From Streptacidiphilus jeojiense (GTDB lineage: Bacteria > Actinomycetota > Actinomycetes > Streptomycetales > Streptomycetaceae): a DNA stretch of 64,000 bases. Within the stretch, counting starts at the first letter, position 1, and each line of letters opens with the position of its first letter. Below the pieces are notes generated by a model. The model was not told the origin of the DNA. It was given only the letters and a program-made list of their open reading frames with translations, and made no database searches. Position numbers and translations under genes: made by a program. Shown in pieces: positions 46,629-55,488 of this stretch. Location of the stretch: positions 62,001 to 126,000 of the forward strand of contig NZ_JOEH01000012.1 in NCBI RefSeq assembly GCF_000719095.1. The letters are read 5' to 3'.

Positions 46629-47387
46629 TTACTTCTTGCCCTGGTTGGCCACGGCCTGGGCGGCGACGGCGGCCGCCTCCGGGTCCAGGTAGCGGCCGCC
46701 CTTGGTGAGCGGCTGGTAGTCGGCGTCCAGCTCGTACAGGAGCGGGATTCCGGTGGGGATGTTGAGGGCGGCGATGTCCGCGTCGGAGATGCCGTCGAGG
46801 TGCTTCACCAGGGCGCGCAGGGAGTTGCCGTGCGCGGTGACCAGGACGGTGCGGCCGTCCGCGAGGTCCGGGACGATCGAGTCGTACCAGTAGGGCAGCA
46901 TCCGCTCGACGACGTCCTTGAGGCATTCGGTCTGCGGCCGGACGTCGGCGGGGATCAGTGCGTAGCGGGGGTCGTCCGCCTGCGAGTACTCGGCGTCGGC
47001 GGCGAGTACGGGCGGCGGGGTGTCGTACGAGCGGCGCCAGAGCATGAACTGCTCCTCGCCGAACTCGGCCAGGGTCTGGGCCTTGTCCTTGCCCTGGAGC
47101 GCACCGTAGTGACGCTCGTTCAGGCGCCAGGAGCGACGCACCGGGATCCAGTGGCGGTCGGCCCGGTCGAGGGCGATCTGGGCGGTGCGGATCGCTCGGC
47201 GCAGCAGTGAGGTGTGCAGAACGTCGGGGAGGAGGCCCTCGGCGGCGAGGAGCTCGCCACCGCGTACGGCCTCCTTCTCGCCCTTCTCGTTCAGGTCGAC
47301 ATCGACCCAGCCGGTGAAGAGGTTCTTCTCGTTCCACTGGCTCTCGCCGTGGCGGAGCAGGACAAGACGGTAGGGAGCTTCAGCCAT
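46629..47387 (-). CDS. gpmA: 2,3-bisphosphoglycerate-dependent phosphoglycerate mutase
   Basis: A 252-residue histidine phosphatase-fold glycolytic enzyme. The phospho-histidine motif is [24 protein letters not shown] follows, and the second catalytic His lies in [10 protein letters not shown]. It interconverts 3- and 2-phosphoglycerate. ATG 47387 is set by the conserved start. The last codons (N-Q-G-K-K) contain the 13-bp sequence repeated at 43631. Confidence 0.96.
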   Translation of the reverse strand: MAEAPYRLVLLRHGESQWNEKNLFTGWVDVDLNEKGEKEAVRGGELLAAEGLLPDVLHTSLLRRAIRTAQIALDRADRHWIPVRRSWRLNERHYGALQGKDKAQTLAEFGEEQFMLWRRSYDTPPPVLAADAEYSQADDPRYALIPADVRPQTECLKDVVERMLPYWYDSIVPDLADGRTVLVTAHGNSLRALVKHLDGISDADIAALNIPTGIPLLYELDADYQPLTKGGRYLDPEAAAVAAQAVANQGKK

Positions 47388-47508
47388 GGCCAGAAGCCTA
47401 GTCGAGCACGCTGCGTCTTTCACTTAACGGGTGGCGCCCCGGGCGGTCCGGTGGGTAATCTCCGAAGCGCTTATGTGACACTTACTTCTGCCGCTCAGGA
47501 GCACTGCC

Positions 47509-48843
47509 ATGCCTGGAACGCCCTCGTCACCCCTGCATCGGCCCGGCCCGGGCGAGCGGCTGGCGACGGCGGCCAGGGAAACGGTCGGCGGGCTGCCTGC
47601 GGCGTTCTGGTGGCTCTGGACCAGCACCCTGGTGAACCGGCTCGGCGGTTTCGTGGTGACCTTCCTGGCCCTCTACCTCACCATCGACCGGGGCTTCAGC
47701 CCCGCCTTCGCCGGCCTGGTCGCCTCGCTCTACGGGCTCGGCGGCAGTGCCGCCTCGGTCGCCGGGGGCGTGCTCGCGGACCGGATCGGTCGGCGCCCGA
47801 CGCTGCTGGTCGCCCAGACCAGCACGGCGGTGATGACGCTGGTACTGGGCCTGGCGCATCCGGCCTGGGCGATCGCGGCGGCGGCTGCGGTTCTGGGCTT
47901 CACCAGCAACGCCTCCCGTCCGGCAGTCTCCGCGATCATGGCGGACGTGGTCCGGCCCGAGGACCGGGTGCGGGCCTTCTCGCTCAACTACTGGGCCATC
48001 AACATCGGCTTCGCTGTCTCGGCGGCGGCAGCCGGGCTGATCGCGGCGCACGGCTACCTGCTGCTGTTCGTCGGGGACGCGGCGACGACCCTGCTCTGCG
48101 CGGTGGTGGTGTTCACTCGTGTGCCGGAGACCCGGCCCGAGGCGGCCGGCGCACCGGCGGCGCCTGCGGCGGCGGCACCCGCTTCCGCTGCTGCTTCTGC
48201 TCCTGCTCCGGTCGGGCTGGGGGCGGTGCTGCGCGACCCGGTCTTCATGGCGTTCGTCGGGCTGACCTTCCTGGCCGCCTTCGTGGACGGCCAGGGCAGC
48301 ATCGCCCTGCCCATCGTGATGGGCCGTCAGGGCTTCTCCCCCGCCGACTACGGCCTGGTGGTCAGTCTCAACGGGGTGCTGATCGTGCTGCTGCAGATCC
48401 CGATCACGCGGATCATCCAAGGCCGCAGCCGGGCGCTGATGCTGAGCGTGGCCGCGATGCTCACCGGCTGCGGATTCGGCCTCACCGCCTTCGCGGGCGG
48501 TGCCTGGTTCTACGCCCTGACGGTGACTGTGTGGACGGCCGGCGAGATGCTGCGGGTCCCACCGGGCATGGCCATCGTCGCCGAACTCTCCCCGGTCCAC
48601 GCCCGGGGGCGGTACCAGGGCGTCTACTCGCTGGCCTGGTCCGGGGCCTCGTTCCTGGCACCCCTGTTGGCCGGCTTCCTGCTGGCCTCCTCCGGGGCCG
48701 GTGCGGTCTGGCTCAGCTGCACCCTGCTGGGTGCCGTGGCGGCGGCAGGCTACGTCTGGCTGCTGCGCGGCCGGGACACCGGGCCCGCGCCCACGGTGGT
48801 GGTCGCGGAGGGGCCCGCGGTCACATCCGCTGCAACTCCGTGA
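47509..48843 (+). CDS. MFS transporter
   Basis: A 444-residue, 12-helix major facilitator of the MdtH-like drug-efflux type. Helix 1 region: W-T-S-T-L-V-N-R-L-G-G-F-V. The 2-3 loop is G-G-V-L-A-D-R-I-G-R-R-P. An Ala/Pro-rich central loop is at about 205-235. The stop overlaps the convergent Uma2 gene by 23 bases. Substrate unknown. Confidence 0.91.
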   Translation: MPGTPSSPLHRPGPGERLATAARETVGGLPAAFWWLWTSTLVNRLGGFVVTFLALYLTIDRGFSPAFAGLVASLYGLGGSAASVAGGVLADRIGRRPTLLVAQTSTAVMTLVLGLAHPAWAIAAAAAVLGFTSNASRPAVSAIMADVVRPEDRVRAFSLNYWAINIGFAVSAAAAGLIAAHGYLLLFVGDAATTLLCAVVVFTRVPETRPEAAGAPAAPAAAAPASAAASAPAPVGLGAVLRDPVFMAFVGLTFLAAFVDGQGSIALPIVMGRQGFSPADYGLVVSLNGVLIVLLQIPITRIIQGRSRALMLSVAAMLTGCGFGLTAFAGGAWFYALTVTVWTAGEMLRVPPGMAIVAELSPVHARGRYQGVYSLAWSGASFLAPLLAGFLLASSGAGAVWLSCTLLGAVAAAGYVWLLRGRDTGPAPTVVVAEGPAVTSAATP

Positions 48844-49432
48844 GGTCGATGTCCACCGGGAAGGGCGCGGGGAGTTCCAGCCGGTCGCGGTGGATGCCGA
48901 GCAGTGCGTAGGACTCGGTCACCTCGTCGAGTTGGTAGACATGCACCTCGAGCGCCGCGTTCACGATCTCGACCAGCCAGAAGTGCGGGATGCCCGCCTT
49001 GGCGTACAGCTGCGGCTTGCGCTTGCGATCGCGTTCGGCGGACTCCTCGGAGACGACCTCGGCGACCAGGAGCACATCCGAGGGCTGGTAGAAGGTGCGC
49101 TTGGGGCCGGGATCGGCGTCGGCCCGGATCAGCAGCAGGTCGGGCTCCGGACGCTGGCGCTTTCCGAGCCGCACCGTCATCTCACGTCGGGCACGAAGGG
49201 TGTCGGGGGCTTGTCGGCGCAGGGCCGTCTCGAACAACGAGATGGCCAGCGCGTGGTAATCGACCTGTGGACTCACCAGGACCAGACTCCCGTCGATGAG
49301 CTCGGTGTGCGGGGGCAGGCCGGTGAGTCGGTCGAGATCCTCTGCCGTGAAGCCCTGCGGCGGCGGCATCAGCCAGTCCGGCACGGGTGCCGGAGTGAGG
49401 GACTCCTCAGGTGGTGTCAGCACGGTACTCAT
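48821..49432 (-). CDS. Uma2-family (DUF820) endonuclease-like protein
   Basis: A 203-residue protein of the PD-(D/E)XK-like Uma2 family. H-T-E-L-I-D-G-S-L is near residue 45. The metal site is R-P-E-P-D-L-L-L-I, with E-V-V-S-E-E-S and D-R-K-R-K-P-Q-L-Y-A-K-A-G-I-P-H-F-W-L-V completing it. The fold is nuclease-like, but no biological role is established. ATG 49432 follows GGAGGAGAC. Single gene, convergent with the MFS gene. Confidence 0.9.
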   Translation of the reverse strand: MSTVLTPPEESLTPAPVPDWLMPPPQGFTAEDLDRLTGLPPHTELIDGSLVLVSPQVDYHALAISLFETALRRQAPDTLRARREMTVRLGKRQRPEPDLLLIRADADPGPKRTFYQPSDVLLVAEVVSEESAERDRKRKPQLYAKAGIPHFWLVEIVNAALEVHVYQLDEVTESYALLGIHRDRLELPAPFPVDIDLTELQRM

Positions 49433-49614
49433 GTCTCCTCCGGAAGGGTCCACGACTGTCTCCAGCGTAGGCGGAATCTCCGGCCCTCAACCAGCATGGT
49501 TCCGTCCTCGGAGCGCCGAACCGTTCCTGCGGGGTGGCAGGACATGGCATTCCATGGCATCTCGTCGGAGAAACCCGGATGCCGTCCGGGGGACGGGATC
49601 GTAAGGTGCCCGGT

Positions 49615-50901
49615 ATGGCGACGACACTGACGACCCGTGGGCAGACGGACAGCGACGGCATCGAGATCCGAGTGGTGCAGGAAGGGGACCTCGCCGAGTG
49701 GGGCAGGGCCCTGAGCAGCGGGTTCATGGAGGCGAAGGGCGACGGGTCACCGGACTTCATCCGGGAGCAGTTCGTCCCCGGACGCTCGCTCGGCGCCTTC
49801 GACGGCGCGCGCTGCGTGGGCACGTTCCGCAGCACCGTACGCGAGCTGACGGTGCCCGGCGGTGCCTCGCTGACCACCGACGCCATCACCAACGTCACCG
49901 TCTCGCAGACCCACCGCAGGCGCGGTCTGCTGACCCGGATGATGACCCGGGACCTGGCCACCGCCGCCGAACGCGGCGACAGCCTCGCCATCCTCGTCGC
50001 CGCCGAGTACCGCATCTACGGCCGGTTCGGCTTCGGCCCGGCCACCCAGCACAAGGGTGTGACCGTCCACAGCCGGCTGGCCGGCGGGGTACGCGTCCCC
50101 GCCTCGGCGGAGGGCGGCAGCTTCGAGCTGCAGACGATGGAGGAGTACCGCAAGAACGGCCCCGAACTGCACGAGCGCTTCCGGCGCACCCAGCCCGGGG
50201 CGATCGACCGCAAGGCGATCAACTGGCGGCTGCGCAGCGGGGATCTGCAGAACCCGGACAAGTCCTGGAAGGAACCGTTGGTGGTGATCTACCGCGATCC
50301 GTCCGGCCGTCCGGCCGGGCTGCTCGCGTACACGGTCACCGACGAGTGGCCCAACATGATCACCCGCTCGGCGCTCAAGGTCCGTGACCACTTCGCGGTG
50401 GACCGGGCCGCCGCTGCCGCGCTGTGGCGCTACGCGCTGCAGGTCGACTGGATCGAGCGGGTCGAGATCCCCAACATCGCCCCGGACGACCCGCTGCCGC
50501 TGCTCCTCGACGACCCCCGCGCGTGTGTGGACGGCGGCGACAGCAGCTCCGACTTCGTCTGGCTGCGGATCCTCGACGCCCCCACCGCCTTCGCCGCCCG
50601 CAGCTACGCCGCAGCCGGCCGCGTCGTCCTCCAGGTCACCGACCGTCTCGGCTACGTCGACGGCCGCTGGGCCCTGGAGGCGGCAGCGGACGGCACCGGG
50701 CGGTGCACCCGCGCCGACGACGGCGAGCAGGCCGATCTCGCCCTGGACGTCCGCGAGTTGGGCACCCTGTACACCGGCAACGACTCCACCGCCCGGCTGC
50801 ACGCGGCCGGCCTGGTCGACGAGCTCCGCCCCGGCGGCGCAGCCCGGGCCGACGCACTGCTCCGAGTGGACTTCAGGCCGTGGTGCCCGGACGGGTTCTG
50901 A
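49615..50901 (+). CDS. Eis-like GNAT N-acetyltransferase
   Basis: A 428-residue protein of tandem GNAT domains plus a C-terminal sterol-carrier-like domain, the Eis architecture. The acetyl-CoA loop is V-S-Q-T-H-R-R-R-G-L-L-T-R-M-M (about 95-110). R-I-Y-G-R-F-G-F-G-P is also typical. The terminal carboxylate (D-G-F) may act in catalysis, as in Eis. Relatives acetylate multiple amines of aminoglycosides or protein lysines. The stop overlaps the convergent TetR gene by 29 bases. Confidence 0.9.
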   Translation: MATTLTTRGQTDSDGIEIRVVQEGDLAEWGRALSSGFMEAKGDGSPDFIREQFVPGRSLGAFDGARCVGTFRSTVRELTVPGGASLTTDAITNVTVSQTHRRRGLLTRMMTRDLATAAERGDSLAILVAAEYRIYGRFGFGPATQHKGVTVHSRLAGGVRVPASAEGGSFELQTMEEYRKNGPELHERFRRTQPGAIDRKAINWRLRSGDLQNPDKSWKEPLVVIYRDPSGRPAGLLAYTVTDEWPNMITRSALKVRDHFAVDRAAAAALWRYALQVDWIERVEIPNIAPDDPLPLLLDDPRACVDGGDSSSDFVWLRILDAPTAFAARSYAAAGRVVLQVTDRLGYVDGRWALEAAADGTGRCTRADDGEQADLALDVRELGTLYTGNDSTARLHAAGLVDELRPGGAARADALLRVDFRPWCPDGF

Positions 50902-51715
50902 CCCCTCGCCGCCCCTGGGCCGGGGCGGCTTTGCCGATGGTGGGGAGGACGAAGTCCTGGATCATGTCGACCGCGTCGCGGACCAGGGGGCGGAATACCC
51001 GGTAGCGGGACAGGGCGACCACCTTGGCGACGAAGGGGGCGCAGCGGGCCACGAAGGCTCGGGTGCGTTCGGTGTCCTCGGTGCGGTCGAAGACCCAGTA
51101 GAGGACGATGACCATGAGGTGCAGCCAGAGCAGGTCGGGGAGGAGTTCCTCCAGCTCGGGGTCGAGCTTGGGGCCGAGCTGGGAGCCGTCGATCACCTCG
51201 CGGAAGATGGCGACGGCGGTGGTGCGGGCCGGGTGGGACTCGTTGGAGAACGGGCTGAGAGCGCTGTTGGGGTCGGCCGCCGTACGGAAGAACTGGGCGG
51301 CGAACTCGTGGTACGGGGCGGCGCAGTCGACCCAGGACTCCAGGGCGATCTGCAGCCGCTCCGCGAAGTCCGTGGTGCCCGCGAGACGGGCCCGGGCGTC
51401 GACGGCGTGCTCGTGGGTCATCCGGTCGTAGAAGCCCTGGATCAGGAACTCCTTGCCGGCGTAGTAGTAGTACGCGTTGCCGACCGAGACTCCCGCTTCG
51501 GCGGCGATGGCCCGCATCGTCGTCTTGTCGTAGCCGCGCTCCTGGAAGAGCCGCATCGCGGTCTCCAGGATCAGGGCCCGGGTCTGCTCGCCCTTCGCCG
51601 AGACCGGGGCCGAGACCGGGGCCGGGGTCGAGCCCGGGGCTGGGGCCGGGGCCTGGCCCGGGGTGGCCGGAGCAGGATCGGGGGCGGGGGGCTCGGTCGG
51701 CACGGCGTCGTTCAC
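50873..51715 (-). CDS. TetR-family repressor
   Basis: A 280-residue protein. A Pro/Ala-rich leader (about 1-40) is followed by the helix-turn-helix at about 45-90 (I-L-E-T-A-M-R-L-F-Q-E-R-G, then G-V-S-V-G-N-A-Y-Y-Y-Y-A-G-K). The ligand-binding domain is large and helical. It is the last gene of a leftward run (membrane protein, DCC protein, TetR; gaps 13 and 10 bases). The two TGAAC palindromes ahead of that run are its likely operators. Confidence 0.9.
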   Translation of the reverse strand: MNDAVPTEPPAPDPAPATPGQAPAPAPGSTPAPVSAPVSAKGEQTRALILETAMRLFQERGYDKTTMRAIAAEAGVSVGNAYYYYAGKEFLIQGFYDRMTHEHAVDARARLAGTTDFAERLQIALESWVDCAAPYHEFAAQFFRTAADPNSALSPFSNESHPARTTAVAIFREVIDGSQLGPKLDPELEELLPDLLWLHLMVIVLYWVFDRTEDTERTRAFVARCAPFVAKVVALSRYRVFRPLVRDAVDMIQDFVLPTIGKAAPAQGRRGVRTRPGTTA

Positions 51716-51725
51716 GTTCCTGAGG

Positions 51726-52286
51726 CTAGCCGCCCGGCGGGGTACAGGTGTCGCCGCAGTCGGACGCGGCGGCAGCTGCCTCCCAGTGGCGACCGTTCCA
51801 GACCCATTCCCCTATCCGGACCGGCGCTGTTCCCGGCCGACCGGCTGTCCCCTGTGCAGTCGGTCGGCCGGAAGGCCTGCGCCGGGGCCGCTTGGACCGC
51901 GCGCGCCACTTGGCGGCGGCGAGGACCATGCCCTTGGCGAGCGGTGCCCCGGCCGGGGTGCTGAAGCGGTGTGACATGTCCCGGTAGCCGTGCAGCGCCC
52001 AGAGGCAGACCACCCAGGCCGCCGACCCCTCGTACACCTGTCCGGAGTCGCCGATCACGGTGATCTCGCGGAGGGTGCGGGCGTGGTCCAGGGCCGGGAA
52101 GCGCCCCCTCGCCTGCCGGGATCCGGCCGGGACGAAGTCCATCGGGACGAGCTTGCGCTGCCGCTCCAGCCAGCCCTTGACATGTCGGCAGAGCAGGCAG
52201 CCGGGGTCGTAGAGGACCGTCAACCGCAGGACCGGGGCGTCGCCGGAGCCCCGGTCCTGGTCCCGGTCCTGGTCGGCGGAGGTCAT
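51726..52286 (-). CDS. DCC-family (DUF393-like) thiol-disulfide oxidoreductase
   Basis: A 186-residue protein. The thioredoxin-like motif is L-Y-D-P-G-C-L-L-C-R-H-V-K-G-W-L near residue 30 (C-x-x-C). A basic region (K-R-P-R-R-R-P) and a C-terminal W-N-G-R-H-W segment with two extra cysteines follow. The family is presumed to carry out redox exchange. I prefer ATG 52286; GTG 52295 is possible. It lies within the TetR operon. Confidence 0.82.
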   Translation of the reverse strand: MTSADQDRDQDRGSGDAPVLRLTVLYDPGCLLCRHVKGWLERQRKLVPMDFVPAGSRQARGRFPALDHARTLREITVIGDSGQVYEGSAAWVVCLWALHGYRDMSHRFSTPAGAPLAKGMVLAAAKWRARSKRPRRRPSGRPTAQGTAGRPGTAPVRIGEWVWNGRHWEAAAAASDCGDTCTPPGG

Positions 52287-52299
52287 CAGCGGCACCGGC

Positions 52300-52716
52300 T
52301 CAGGCCTGCGGGAGCGGCGCGGCCGGGGTCCAGCCCTGCGGCGGGACCGGCGGGCGCTGCTCGCTGTCGATCATGCCGCGGCGGCGGATCCGATTGAGGA
52401 CGTAGACGTTCAGCAGATGCAGCACGCCGAGGACCAGCAGCACCGTGCCGACCTTGTAGGACAGGGCGGTGAAGATGCCCCTGACGTTCTGCACGTCGGT
52501 GTCGCCGCCGCGCAGCCAGAGGGCCACGAACCCCAGGTTGACCAGGTAGAAGCCGACCACCAGGAGGTGGTTCACGGCGTCCGCGAGCTTCTCGCTCCCG
52601 TGGAAGACGTCGGCGAGGAAGACCCTGCCGCTGTGACTGAGAGTGCGGGCCACCCAGATGGTGAGCCCGATGCTGAGCGCCAGGTAGAGGACATAGGTGA
52701 TGACTGTGCGGTCCAT
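52300..52716 (-). CDS. Three- or four-helix membrane protein of unknown function
   Basis: A 138-residue protein with hydrophobic segments at about 5-25, 48-68 and 88-108. The motif F-H-G-S-E-K-L-A-D-A-V-N-H-L-L-V-V-G-F-Y-L-V sits between. The C-terminal 25 residues are Pro-rich and cytoplasmic. It is first in the leftward operon and divergent from an MFS gene, sharing a 143-base promoter region that holds two palindromes. No named family recognised. Confidence 0.82.
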   Translation of the reverse strand: MDRTVITYVLYLALSIGLTIWVARTLSHSGRVFLADVFHGSEKLADAVNHLLVVGFYLVNLGFVALWLRGGDTDVQNVRGIFTALSYKVGTVLLVLGVLHLLNVYVLNRIRRRGMIDSEQRPPVPPQGWTPAAPLPQA

Positions 52717-52749
52717 GGTGCACCTCGTGTGAGAGACGTGCCAGAGTTT

Positions 52750-52808
52750 TGAACGCGTTCAGTTTCTGCGTCGGTCAGGACTCTAGACGGATTTTTGAAC
52801 ATGTTCAA
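52750..52808. promoter_or_regulatory. Two related palindromic operators in a divergent promoter
   Basis: TGAACGCGTTCA (52750-52761) and TTGAACATGTTCAA (52795-52808) are perfect palindromes sharing TGAAC-N2-GTTCA, with centres 46 bases apart. They lie between the leftward membrane-protein operon and the rightward MFS gene. The TetR at 50873-51715 is the likely binder. Confidence 0.75.
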
Positions 52809-52859
52809 GCACGGAAAACCCCTTCGGTGTTGTCGGGCCCCGTTGGTAGGTTCGTGCTC

Positions 52860-54269
52860 ATGGCAAGGGATCAGCAGGCATGCGACCGGTCGCCCGAAAT
52901 GCCTGAACCGCCCCGAACGCCGGAGCCCGCTCCGCCCTCTCCCCCGGCTCCACTGGGCCCGCGCTTCGCCAGGCTGTGGGCGGCGGGTACGACATCCGCC
53001 CTGGGCAGCGGGCTCTCCACGATCGCGGCACCGCTGCTGGTGGCGTCCCGTACCAGCAACCCGGTGGTGGTGTCGGCCGCGGCGGGGGTCGCCTGGCTGC
53101 CGTGGCTGCTGTTCGCGCTGCCCGGCGGGGTGCTGGTGGACCGGGTGGACCGGCGGCGGCTGATGATCGTGGTGGACTGGGTCCGGGTGGCGGCGATGGC
53201 CGCGCTGGCGGCGGCGATCGCGACCGGCCACCCCAGCATCGCGCTGCTCTACGCGGTGCTGTTCGTCGTCAACACCGGTGAGGTGGTGTTCCGTTCGGCG
53301 AGCCAGGCGATGATCCCGGCGGTGGTGCCGCGGGAGCGGCTGGAGCGGGCGAACGGCTGGCTGGTCGGCGGGGTGACGCTGATGCAGCAGATGGTCGCGG
53401 GGCCCCTCGGCGGGTTCCTGTTCCTGCTGGCGGCGAGCATCCCCTTCTTCGTCAACGCCGGGACCTACGCGGCCAGCGCCGTCCTGATCGGGACCGTCGC
53501 CGGAAGGTACCGGGCCGAGCCACGGAAGGCCGCGGCCGGGGACGGGGCGGGAACCGGGGCCAGTGACGGGGCCGGGGCCGGGCCGGGGACCGGGCGCGCG
53601 CCGCGTTCTTCGGTCCTGGCCGACATCGGCGAGGGCTTCCGCTGGCTGATGCGGCAGCGGCTGCTGCGCACCATGGCGGTGCTGATCGGACTGCTGAACG
53701 TGACCCTCACCGCCGCCACCGCCGTACTGGTGCTGCTGGCCAGGGAGCGGCTCCACCTCGGCTCCGTCGGCTACGGCGCGCTCTTCACCTGCATGGCGGT
53801 CGGCGGCATCCTCGGGTCGGTCGTCGGCGACCGGCTCATCGGCCGGGTCGGCGCGACCTGGACGATCAGGGTCGGCCTGCTCGTCGAGGCCGGGCTGCAC
53901 CTGGCGCTGGCCACCTCGCACAGCGCCTGGTTCATCGGCTTCGCGCTCTTCGCCTTCGGCCTGCACGGCTCGCTCTGGACCATCGTGGCCAGCTCGCTGC
54001 GGCAGCGGCTGACGCCCCCTCATATGCAGGGACGGGTCGGCAGCACCAACCTGTTCGTCGCGGCCGGCGGCAACTGCGTCGGCGCGGTACTCGGCGGCGT
54101 GGTCGCGGCACGCTTCGGGATCACCGCGCCCTACTGGGCCGGGTTCGTGGTCGCGGCCCTGGTCTCGGCCGCGACCTGGCGGGTGTTCGACCGTACGACG
54201 GTCTCCGCCGCGTACCGGACCCCGGCCTTCGCCGAGGCCACCGACGGGGCGGCGGCCACGGCCGGCTGA
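52860..54269 (+). CDS. MFS transporter (MFS_3/enterobactin-exporter-like)
   Basis: A 469-residue 12-helix transporter. The N-terminal 35 residues are Pro-rich. Then F-A-R-L-W-A-A-G-T-T-S-A-L-G-S-G, V-D-R-V-D-R-R-R-L-M-I, F-R-S-A-S-Q-A-M-I-P and E-R-L-E-R-A-N-G-W are typical of the macrolide/siderophore-export MFS group. A Gly/Ala-rich loop of about 30 residues splits the halves. It is probably repressed with the divergent operon through the palindromes upstream. Confidence 0.9.
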   Translation: MARDQQACDRSPEMPEPPRTPEPAPPSPPAPLGPRFARLWAAGTTSALGSGLSTIAAPLLVASRTSNPVVVSAAAGVAWLPWLLFALPGGVLVDRVDRRRLMIVVDWVRVAAMAALAAAIATGHPSIALLYAVLFVVNTGEVVFRSASQAMIPAVVPRERLERANGWLVGGVTLMQQMVAGPLGGFLFLLAASIPFFVNAGTYAASAVLIGTVAGRYRAEPRKAAAGDGAGTGASDGAGAGPGTGRAPRSSVLADIGEGFRWLMRQRLLRTMAVLIGLLNVTLTAATAVLVLLARERLHLGSVGYGALFTCMAVGGILGSVVGDRLIGRVGATWTIRVGLLVEAGLHLALATSHSAWFIGFALFAFGLHGSLWTIVASSLRQRLTPPHMQGRVGSTNLFVAAGGNCVGAVLGGVVAARFGITAPYWAGFVVAALVSAATWRVFDRTTVSAAYRTPAFAEATDGAAATAG

Positions 54270-54316
54270 CGGAGGGTCGGGTCAGGGTCAGCTGACGGAG
54301 GGTCGGGTCAGGGCCA
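54265..54316. repeat. Two tandem 26-bp copies at the MFS/SigJ junction
   Basis: A 26-base unit beginning GCTGACGGAGGGTCGGGTCA starts at 54265 and again at 54291, covering the MFS stop codon and the gap before SigJ. Confidence 0.65.
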
Positions 54317-54318
54317 GG

Positions 54319-55284
54319 TCACTTCTCCTCCGCCGCCGGGAAGGCTCCGAGGACGGTGAGGTCCAGACGGCCGAGCCGCTCGGGGTCGGCGAGCAGGTTC
54401 ATCTCCAGGATCCTGCCGTTGACGACGGTGAACCCGGCCACCGAGACCGGCACCCCGCCGGGCGCGGTGACCAGCCCGTACGCCCCGTTGACCAGCGCCG
54501 GACGGGAGAACTCGGCGAGCTGGCGGAAGCCCATCACCTGCTCGGCCACCGCATGCGCACCGCGCACCAGACGGGAGGCGGCGGCGCCGGGCAGCACGCC
54601 GGCGTCGGCGCGCAGCACCGCGTTCGGGTCCAGGACGGTGAGCAGCGCCTCGAAGTCCCCGCCCCGGGCCGCGGCGAGGAAGGCGTCGACGACCCTGCGC
54701 TGCTGGGCGATGTCGGGGTCGGGGACCGGGGCCGTGCCCTGCACCCGGCGGCGGGCCCGGCTGGCCAGCTGCCGGGCGGCGGCCGGGGTGCGCTCCACGA
54801 TCGGGGCGATCTCCTCGAACGGCACCGCGAACATGTCGTGCAGCACGAAGGCGAGCCGTTCGGCCGGGGTCAGCGTCTGCAGCACGACCAGCAGGGCCAG
54901 CCCGACCGAGTCGGCGAGCAGCGCCTGCTGCTCGGGATCGTCGGAGGCGCTGCCGCCCGTACCCGTACCACCCTCGATACGTTCGATGATCGGATCGGGG
55001 ACGAAGAACTCCGCGTCCAGCGACTCCTCCCTGCGGATCCGGCGCGAGCGCAGCATGGAGAGCGACACCCGGGCGACGACCGTGGTCAGCCAGCCGCCCA
55101 GGTTCTCGATCTCCTCGGCCTCCGCCCGCTCCTCGGTGCGGCTGAGCCGCAGCCAGGCCTCCTGGACGGCGTCGTCGGCCTCGGTGAGCGAGCCGAGCAT
55201 GCGGTAGGCCACCGAGCGCAGATGGCCGCGGTACTCCTCGAAGCGCCGGGCCAGGAACTCCTTGTCGTTCGTCTCGTCGTCCAT
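54319..55284 (-). CDS. SigJ-family ECF sigma factor with SnoaL-like C-terminal domain
   Basis: A 321-residue factor. Region 2 is at about 10-75 (R-S-V-A-Y-R-M-L-G-S-L-T-E-A-D-D-A-V-Q-E-A-W). Region 4 is at about 130-180 (L-T-P-A-E-R-L-A-F-V-L-H-D-M-F-A-V-P-F-E-E-I). A SnoaL-like domain is at about 195-315 (F-L-A-A-A-R-G-G-D-F-E-A-L-L-T-V-L-D-P). In this ECF group the C-terminal domain replaces a separate anti-sigma factor. ATG 55284 has AAGGA at nine bases; the longer opening is non-coding. Confidence 0.93.
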   Translation of the reverse strand: MDDETNDKEFLARRFEEYRGHLRSVAYRMLGSLTEADDAVQEAWLRLSRTEERAEAEEIENLGGWLTTVVARVSLSMLRSRRIRREESLDAEFFVPDPIIERIEGGTGTGGSASDDPEQQALLADSVGLALLVVLQTLTPAERLAFVLHDMFAVPFEEIAPIVERTPAAARQLASRARRRVQGTAPVPDPDIAQQRRVVDAFLAAARGGDFEALLTVLDPNAVLRADAGVLPGAAASRLVRGAHAVAEQVMGFRQLAEFSRPALVNGAYGLVTAPGGVPVSVAGFTVVNGRILEMNLLADPERLGRLDLTVLGAFPAAEEK

Positions 55285-55488
55285 CGATCCCATTCCTTCG
55301 TCGCGTCGGTCACTGCTCTGACCGACGGAACGCAGCCGTTGTGACGGCGCGGACGTCCTGGGAGCGGAACCTGGGGGCGGAACGTAGCGGGCGCGTGGGG
55401 GTTGACCCTGCTCACCTGCCATGATCGTCCGCTCCGTGGCGGAGGCCCGGCAGCCACCACGGCCGCGACGGTCAGGGCTTGACGACGG

